A stretch of 18,740 nt of DNA from Porphyromonadaceae bacterium UBA4259 (GTDB lineage: Bacteria > Bacteroidota > Bacteroidia > Bacteroidales > Muribaculaceae), in the NCBI GenBank assembly GCA_002396125.1, contig DGWL01000095.1:11915-30654 (forward strand), in the 5' to 3' direction. Both the position numbers and the translations under genes were made by a program. The stretch's first letter is position 1; each line of letters starts with the position of its first letter. Positions 13,775-18,740 of the stretch are shown here, in pieces. The notes beneath the pieces are model-generated. The model had not been told where the DNA came from. It worked only from the letters and a program-made list of their open reading frames with translations, and did not search any database.

Positions 13775-14497
13775 TTATTTGAACACTACTTGAATTGCTT
13801 GTGGCTCAGTGCTCATGTGCCTTTGCCTGATTTCCTGCTTTGCCATGTGGACCACGGCTCGGGTGCTGTGTTGCTCGTTTCGCATTTGTTCTCGTTCTTG
13901 CTCGGCAATGAGGCGGTAGGCAAGCACTTCTTGTTGTGCAAGTTCCATTTGTCCTTGCTCGTGTTCCATCTCCACGCTGTCGAGGTGTGGCATGATTAGA
14001 TTGCCTTGCTTCTTGGCCGGCTTTGCTTTGTTGTGCTTGGCCATGAGTAGTGTGGGCTTAATCGTGATTTTCTTGCCGACTGAGGTTGCAGGCTTGTCGA
14101 TGGGTGTTGAGGCAGGATGGGGAGGTTGAGTGATTAAAGTGTCATTTGCTTCAGCGATGACTGGCTGTTGCTTGACCACAGGTGCTTTGGGACTGTGGGT
14201 GAAGCCTATGGAAAAAACTATCACTGCAATTGCTGCTGCAGCGGCACTCAATGTCCACCACATTAGCGGGCGGGTGGTCTTGCCTCGCTTACAGGCCGTT
14301 ACCTCATTGCTTTCATTGGGCAAAGGCATGCCCTGGTCAAAGTAGGCAAACATCTGCTTGTAATGTTGCCACTGCTCAGGCACATCGCTTGCTGTGGTGA
14401 AGTAGCGGCTCAACTCGTTTTCTTGCTCTAGTGTGCTCTCACCCTGCATGAAGAGTTGAAGAAGATGTTCAATATGTTGCTCTGTGCTGTTCATCAT
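13775..14497 (-). CDS. Single-pass anti-sigma-like membrane protein
   Basis: 240 aa. The cytoplasmic N-terminus (1-77) is acidic and helical, with LLQLFMQGESTLEQENELSRYF (12-33) and a FAYFDQGM stretch, a pattern I associate with regulators placed after ECF-type sigma factors in Bacteroidales. There is no HxxxCxxC zinc motif and no FecR domain. One transmembrane helix follows (about 79-99, MWWTLSAAAAAIAVIVFSIGF), then a Pro-rich periplasmic linker (103-140) and a charged, Gln/Glu-rich helical segment likely to form a coiled coil (about 172-225). Its ATG at 14497 shares one base with the sigma-factor stop codon (TAATG), and a second ATG follows directly, so the two are translationally coupled. 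By position and topology it probably holds the sigma factor at the membrane and senses a periplasmic signal. The anti-sigma role is inferred from context. Confidence 0.8.
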   Translation of the reverse strand: MMNSTEQHIEHLLQLFMQGESTLEQENELSRYFTTASDVPEQWQHYKQMFAYFDQGMPLPNESNEVTACKRGKTTRPLMWWTLSAAAAAIAVIVFSIGFTHSPKAPVVKQQPVIAEANDTLITQPPHPASTPIDKPATSVGKKITIKPTLLMAKHNKAKPAKKQGNLIMPHLDSVEMEHEQGQMELAQQEVLAYRLIAEQEREQMRNEQHSTRAVVHMAKQEIRQRHMSTEPQAIQVVFK

Positions 14498-14997
14498 TAC
14501 TTATCTCGGTTCTTAATTTCATGTAATAGCCACATTCTTGCTCTGGAAAGCAGGCTTCGTGCCGAGCTGCTCTCAATGCCAAGTAGTTGTGCGATTTCGT
14601 CGTAGGACCTATGCTCCACTTGGCGCATGTGTAGCACTGCATATTGCGTGCCGGGTAACTGTTGCATTGCACTCGTGAGCCATGCCATTTCTTGCGCTGA
14701 GATGAATTCTTGGTCGGCATTGCCTAGGTTTGAATGCAGCAGGCTTGCGCTGATGTCGCTCAACGGAATGGTGCGCTTCGTGCGATGCTGGCTCACAACC
14801 TCGTTGCGTGCCATCACTGTCACCAGAGCTTCAAGCGAGCGATACCGGTCAAGGCTATCATGCATCTGCCACAATCGCAGCAGCACGTCTTGCGCCACAT
14901 CTTCGGCCTGCATTGCATCGGCACCACACGATAGACATGTGGTAATGGCCTTCTTGCGCAGCCCTGCCGCCAATTGTTCAAACTCTCGCTCATCCAT
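14497..14997 (-). CDS. ECF-type RNA polymerase sigma factor
   Basis: 166 aa from the ATG at 14997, preferred over an in-frame TTG six codons upstream that lies inside a dyad. Two sigma-70 domains are visible. Region 2 spans about 28-73 (EDVAQDVLLRLWQMHDSLDRYRSLEALVTVMARNEV), for core binding and -10 recognition. Region 4 spans about 113-160 (LPGTQYAVLHMRQVEHRSYDEIAQLLGIESSSARSLLSRAR), with the helix-turn-helix for -35 recognition. Length and the absence of region 1.1 and region 3 fit the ECF group. It directs RNA polymerase to a small regulon, not identifiable here. It begins the three-gene operon sigma, anti-sigma-like, secreted protein, with a TAATG junction to the second gene. It lies 67 nt downstream of ygiQ, and a perfect 10-bp dyad stands just before its start, so separate or autoregulated transcription is possible. 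Confidence 0.93.
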   Translation of the reverse strand: MDEREFEQLAAGLRKKAITTCLSCGADAMQAEDVAQDVLLRLWQMHDSLDRYRSLEALVTVMARNEVVSQHRTKRTIPLSDISASLLHSNLGNADQEFISAQEMAWLTSAMQQLPGTQYAVLHMRQVEHRSYDEIAQLLGIESSSARSLLSRARMWLLHEIKNRDK

Positions 14998-15007
14998 TAC
15001 ACAATGA

Positions 15008-15034
15008 AGACGCAAAATAAAGCATTTTGCGTCT
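15008..15034. promoter_or_regulatory. Perfect 10-bp inverted repeat before the sigma-factor gene
   Basis: AGACGCAAAA (15008-15017), 7-nt spacer, TTTTGCGTCT (15025-15034). On the minus strand the right-hand arm contains TTATTTTG (15020-15013), one base off the -7 consensus TAnnTTTG, so the dyad overlaps a candidate promoter. It could be an operator for the sigma operon, or a weak terminator after ygiQ. No long T-run follows on the minus strand. Confidence 0.5.
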
Positions 15035-15064
15035 ATAGTTAACCTTTTTTAAGGAAGAGTTATG

Positions 15065-16906
15065 TTATCGTGGAGGATATAGCTTCCTTATCAGGTCGTT
15101 GCGGTGCATTTTTTTGAGCGACTTGATGATGTCGGCCTTGTACTTTTTGTCGTACCAGAAGAAATACTTGCGTTGGGCGAGTTTCTCTTCCTTGCTGTGG
15201 GCACAGTAAAGAGGCTCGAGAGTGTAAGGATGCAGACCGGTGTAGAACGCCTCGGTGGCCACGGTCATGGGAGTAGGGGTGAAGTCCTGCACCTGCTCAA
15301 GATGGAAATCCAGCTCCTTGGTTAGTGCAGCGAGTTCGGCCATGTCCATCTCGGTGCATGCCGGATGCGACGATATGAAATAAGGAATTAGTTGCTGCTT
15401 TAGGTTATAGCGCTCATTCACGCGGTCGAAGATGCGCTTGAAGTGCTTGAAGAACTCAAACGACGGCTTGCGCATGACGTGCAGCACAGCGTCGCTGGTG
15501 TGCTCGGGAGCAACCTTGAGGCGGCCCGACACATGGAAGCGTATCAGCTCCTCGTTGTACTGTGCGTTGGCCTTGTCAATCTCGGGGTCGCCGCTGCGGT
15601 GCATCGACAGGTCGTAACGCACACCGCTGCCAATGAATGACTTCTTTACCTGTGGCAGTGCGTCCACGCTGTGGTAGATGTCGAGCAGCGGGCGGTGGTC
15701 GTTATTGAGGTTGGGGCAGGGCTTGGGGTGCAGGCACGAGGGGCGTGTGCAGCGCTTGCATCGCTCAAGGTCGTGCCCATGCATGGCATACATGTTGGCG
15801 CTGGGCCCGCCCAGGTCGCTGATGTAGCCTTTGAAGTCGTCCATCATCGTCACCTGCTTGACCTCGCGCATAATCGACTCTTTGCTGCGAGAGGCGATGA
15901 ATTTTCCCTGATGGGCGCTGATGGTGCAGAAGGCACAACCGCCAAAACAGCCGCGGTGCATGCACACCGAGTGGCGAATCATTTCGTAGGCCGGAATTCG
16001 CTTGCCGCGGTAGCGTGGGTGAGGCAGGCGAGTGTAAGGCAGGTCAAACGATGCGTCAACCTGCTCGGTTGTCATGGGCGGATTCATGGGATTGACTTTG
16101 ATTGCCACATCGCCTGCGGCCTGCCACAGTGTGTGCCCATGCCAGCGATTGCTCTCAATCTCGATGTGGCGAAAGTTCTCGGCCTGATTGCGCTTGCTGG
16201 CTTTGCACTCTTCGTGAGAGTGAAGCACGATGTTGTTTTCATCGTCATGAGCGGGAATTTCGCTTAATGGACGGCGCACGACGGTCTGGTCGATATAGGT
16301 CAAGTCTTCAATTTTGGCTCCGGCGTTCAGTGCGTCGGCAATAGCCACAATGGCCAGTTCGCCCATGCCATAGGAAATAATGTCGACAGGAGCGCTAAGC
16401 ATTATCGATGGCATGAGCTTATCCTGCCAGTAATCGTAGTGCGACAGGCGACGGAGCGAGGCTTCAATGCCTCCGGCAACCACCGGTACATCGGGGAATA
16501 GTTTCTTCAAAATCTCGCTATATACGATAGTGGGGTAGTCGGGGCGGGCTCCTGCACGACCATCGGGGGTGTAGGCGTCGTCACTGCGCCGGCGTCGGTT
16601 GGCTGTGTAGTGGTTTACCATCGAGTCCATAGCCCCTGCCGACACGCCGAAGAACAGTCTGGGGCGTCCCAGCTTCTTGAAGTCGCGCAGGTCATCGCGC
16701 CAGTTGGGCTGCGGCACCACCGCCACGCGATAGCCATGGGCCTCGAGTGTGCGACCAATCACTGCGGTCCCCATCGACGGGTGGTCAATGTAGGCGTCAC
16801 CGGTGAAAAGAATCACGTCGATTTCATCCCACCTCAGGTGCTCAACTTCCTTCTTGGTTGTTGGCAACCATTGTCCATTAATGTGATGACTATTCTTGCT
16901 CGGCAT
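15065..16906 (-). CDS. ygiQ: YgiQ family radical SAM protein (UPF0313)
   Basis: 613 aa cytoplasmic radical SAM protein of the YgiQ/UPF0313 family; its reaction is not established. The N-terminal family domain (about 12-300) has DVILFTGDAYIDHPS (30-44), PRLFFGVSAGAMDSMVNHY (82-100) and VVAGGIEASLRRLSHYDYW (142-160). The radical SAM core carries the [4Fe-4S] ligands C320-x3-C324-x2-C327 in CFGGCAFC. A further Cys group, C383-x2-C386-x4-C391-x5-C397, could bind an extra iron-sulfur cluster. The downstream parts include DLSMHRSG and LKVAPEHTSDAVLHVMRKPS, typical of the family. The ATG at 16906 lies inside the end of uvrB: the two genes overlap by 17 nt in different frames, which indicates one transcript and coupled translation. 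Family membership is secure; the link to DNA repair suggested by uvrB is inference only. Confidence 0.95.
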   Translation of the reverse strand: MPSKNSHHINGQWLPTTKKEVEHLRWDEIDVILFTGDAYIDHPSMGTAVIGRTLEAHGYRVAVVPQPNWRDDLRDFKKLGRPRLFFGVSAGAMDSMVNHYTANRRRRSDDAYTPDGRAGARPDYPTIVYSEILKKLFPDVPVVAGGIEASLRRLSHYDYWQDKLMPSIMLSAPVDIISYGMGELAIVAIADALNAGAKIEDLTYIDQTVVRRPLSEIPAHDDENNIVLHSHEECKASKRNQAENFRHIEIESNRWHGHTLWQAAGDVAIKVNPMNPPMTTEQVDASFDLPYTRLPHPRYRGKRIPAYEMIRHSVCMHRGCFGGCAFCTISAHQGKFIASRSKESIMREVKQVTMMDDFKGYISDLGGPSANMYAMHGHDLERCKRCTRPSCLHPKPCPNLNNDHRPLLDIYHSVDALPQVKKSFIGSGVRYDLSMHRSGDPEIDKANAQYNEELIRFHVSGRLKVAPEHTSDAVLHVMRKPSFEFFKHFKRIFDRVNERYNLKQQLIPYFISSHPACTEMDMAELAALTKELDFHLEQVQDFTPTPMTVATEAFYTGLHPYTLEPLYCAHSKEEKLAQRKYFFWYDKKYKADIIKSLKKMHRNDLIRKLYPPR

Positions 16907-18740
16907 TTAGTTTTTCTTGTAGTTTAAGAATCTCGTCGCGATACTGCGCGGCGGCTAGGAATTCCATGTTCTTGGCGGCGGCAACCATTTGGCTCTTGAG
17001 GTGCTCGATAGTCTTCTCCAGGTCTTGCGGTTTCATGTAGGCGATCACTGGATCGGCGGCAATGCCGGCGGTGTGGTTAAACTCAGCCTCAACTTGCTGC
17101 TGCAGTGATGAGGTGTCAACCACATTGCTCTCATATTTGCGTGCATGCTTGCGAGTTTCCTCACTGGCACTCATGTTGGTGTCAACACCGATGATGGAGT
17201 TGCGTGCCTTGACGATGGCCTGTGGTGTGATTCCATGTTCTTCGTTATAGTGAAGCTGCATGGTGCGGCGGCGCTCGGTCTCGTCGATGGTGCGGCGCAT
17301 CGAGTCGGTAATTTTGTCGGCATACATTATTACCTCACCATTGAGGTTGCGTGCCGCGCGACCGGCCGTTTGGGTCAATGAGCGGTGCGAACGCAAAAAA
17401 CCTTCCTTGTCGGCATCAAGAATCGCCACAAGCGACACCTCGGGCAGGTCAAGACCCTCACGGAGCAGGTTTACGCCCACCAGCACGTCAATCACGCCTA
17501 GGCGCAGGTCATCGATAATCTGGATGCGGTCCATGGTTTCAACGTCGCTGTGCATGTAGGCACACTTGATGTCGAGTTTGCCCAGGTAGTTGTTCAGTTC
17601 CTCGGCCATGCGCTTGGTGAGAGTAGTCACGAGCACGCGCTCACGATTCTCCACTCTGAGTTCTATCTCATGGATGAGGTCATCAATCTGCCCTAGCGAC
17701 GGACGCACCGTGATTTTCGGGTCAAGCAGTCCTGTGGGACGAATAATTTGCTCGGTGACAACGCCTTCGCATTTCTCCAGCTCATAGTCGGCCGGGGTGG
17801 CACTGACGTAAATTGTTTGATTGGTAAGAGCCTCAAACTCAGTGAAAGTCAGTGGTCTGTTGTCGCGGGCCGCATCAAGGCGGAAGCCATAGTTCACCAG
17901 CGTGTCTTTGCGAGAGCGGTCACCGCCGTACATTGCACGCACTTGCGGCACCGTGGCATGGCTCTCGTCGATTATTGTCAAGAAATCTTTGGGCAGATAA
18001 TCAAGAAGGCAATAGGGGCGAGCTCCGGGCTCACGACCATCGAAGTAGCGAGAATAGTTTTCAATGCCCGAACAATAACCCACCTCGCGAATCATCTCCA
18101 GGTCGTAGGTCACGCGTTCACGCAGGCGCTTTGCCTCAACTGGACGATTTTCGCGGTAGAACATGTCAACTTGAGTGCCAAGATCTACGTCAATCTTTCC
18201 CAGCGCGCTTGCCATTGTGTCCTTGCTGGTGACGAAAATGTTGGCAGGATAAATGTTAAATCCATCCACTGTCTCACGTGGCATCAACGTGAGTGGGTCA
18301 AGAAGCGCCATGCTCTCAATCTCATCGCCCCAAAAGATGACTCGCAGCACAGCGTCGGTGTCGGCAATCATCACGTCTACCGTGTCGCCTTTCACCCTGA
18401 AAGTGCCCATCGACAGCTCATACTCGTTGCGGCTATACAAGGCATCTACCAGGCGGCGCAAGAATGTGTCACGGCCTATGCGGTCACCAACCTTGAGCTT
18501 CACTATGTTGGCCTCAATGTTCTCGGGATTTCCCATGCCGTATAGGCACGACACGCTCGACACCACAATCACGTCCCTCCGCCCTGAAAGCAGAGCGGTT
18601 ACTGTTGCCAAGCGCAGGCGGTCAATCTCTTGAATGATGGCGAGGTCTTTCTCGATATACTTGTCGCTCGAGGGCAGGTAGGCTTCGGGCTGGTAGTAGT
18701 CGTAGTAGGACACGAAGTATTGCACCGAGTTCTCGGGGAA
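16890..18740 (-). CDS. uvrB: Excinuclease ABC subunit UvrB, 5' end missing
   Basis: 616 residues are visible, and the frame continues through the right edge; roughly 95 N-terminal residues including Walker A lie outside. UvrB is the DNA damage-verifying helicase-like subunit of nucleotide excision repair; it is loaded by UvrA and recruits UvrC. Visible parts in order: the beta-hairpin region YYDYYQPEAYLPSSDKYIEKD, used to probe the strands; SVSCLYGMGNPE; motif II as TIIDESHATVPQ; YVSATPADYELE (motif III-like); ATPase motif region LVGVNLLREGLDLPEV (motif V); and QTAGRAARN (motif VI). The C-terminal UVR domain, which binds UvrC, is LEKTIEHLKSQMVAAAKNMEF with AQYRDEILKL. The apparent first Met-like codon near 18725 is an internal GTG, as FPENS precedes it in frame. 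It ends 17 nt inside ygiQ and is probably the first gene of that pair. Confidence 0.98.
   Translation of the reverse strand, partial: FPENSVQYFVSYYDYYQPEAYLPSSDKYIEKDLAIIQEIDRLRLATVTALLSGRRDVIVVSSVSCLYGMGNPENIEANIVKLKVGDRIGRDTFLRRLVDALYSRNEYELSMGTFRVKGDTVDVMIADTDAVLRVIFWGDEIESMALLDPLTLMPRETVDGFNIYPANIFVTSKDTMASALGKIDVDLGTQVDMFYRENRPVEAKRLRERVTYDLEMIREVGYCSGIENYSRYFDGREPGARPYCLLDYLPKDFLTIIDESHATVPQVRAMYGGDRSRKDTLVNYGFRLDAARDNRPLTFTEFEALTNQTIYVSATPADYELEKCEGVVTEQIIRPTGLLDPKITVRPSLGQIDDLIHEIELRVENRERVLVTTLTKRMAEELNNYLGKLDIKCAYMHSDVETMDRIQIIDDLRLGVIDVLVGVNLLREGLDLPEVSLVAILDADKEGFLRSHRSLTQTAGRAARNLNGEVIMYADKITDSMRRTIDETERRRTMQLHYNEEHGITPQAIVKARNSIIGVDTNMSASEETRKHARKYESNVVDTSSLQQQVEAEFNHTAGIAADPVIAYMKPQDLEKTIEHLKSQMVAAAKNMEFLAAAQYRDEILKLQEKLNAEQE

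Noticed and set aside
15671..16267. 198-aa open frame on the plus strand
   Set aside because: Antisense to the conserved core of ygiQ, with composition typical of a frame shadow.
17748..18545. 265-aa open frame on the plus strand
   Set aside because: It lies fully antisense to the well-conserved uvrB and has no recognisable motif; long antisense frames are expected from the codon use of this genome.
1..18740. Mobile element, prophage, CRISPR or defence system
   Set aside because: No transposase, integrase, long terminal inverted repeats, target duplications, repeat-spacer arrays or known defence genes were seen; the lone tRNA gene is followed by its terminator, not by an integrase.

Overview
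This window looks like chromosomal DNA of a Bacteroidales bacterium, most likely a gut commensal of the Muribaculaceae/Prevotellaceae type. The family placement is an inference; the order is well supported. Several upstream regions carry the Bacteroidetes sigma factor pattern TTTG-N19/20-TAnnTTTG, start codons lack Shine-Dalgarno sequences, and the gene content is typical of the group (DPP5-type S9 lipoprotein, Wza-type export lipoprotein, small porin-like beta barrel, ECF sigma/anti-sigma locus). I see no insertion sequence, integrase, phage gene or CRISPR array.

Layout from left to right. (1) 1-1294, minus: the 5' two thirds or so of a NuoF/HydB-type flavoprotein of an NADH-linked hydrogenase or dehydrogenase, cut by the left edge. 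(2) 1295-2439: a divergent regulatory region with an unexplained plus-strand terminator-like hairpin, then a Wza-like polysaccharide export lipoprotein ending in a clear terminator. (3) 2458-3822, minus: a stand-alone TrpB2-type tryptophan synthase beta chain, with a 20-bp dyad in its leader. (4) 4127-6446: a DPP5-like S9 peptidase lipoprotein and its terminator, followed by about 350 bp without a gene. (5) 6794-8140: an AtoE-family short-chain fatty acid transporter. (6) 8198-8497: several hairpins and a tRNA-Val(TAC) gene on the minus strand with its own promoter and terminator. (7) 8572-11034, minus: a large secreted protein with an intact transglutaminase core, a degenerate second core and a thioredoxin-like C-terminus without CxxC. 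(8) 11202-11753: a DJ-1/PfpI protein. (9) 11836-12608, minus: a beta-barrel outer membrane protein with its own promoter and terminator. (10) 12659-14997, minus: an ECF sigma factor, a one-TM anti-sigma-like protein joined to it by a TAATG overlap, and a secreted protein of unknown function. (11) 15065-18740, minus: a uvrB-ygiQ pair overlapping by 17 nt; uvrB is cut by the right edge.

Most genes are housekeeping or ordinary accessory functions standing alone or in short operons. The parts least explained by known families are the sigma/anti-sigma/secreted-protein operon, the composite transglutaminase protein, and several non-coding structures: the orphan terminator at 1455-1488, the dyad at 3856-3875, the hairpin at 8198-8234 and the dyad at 15008-15034. 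I found no complete, clearly new multi-gene system; the sigma locus is the closest candidate.
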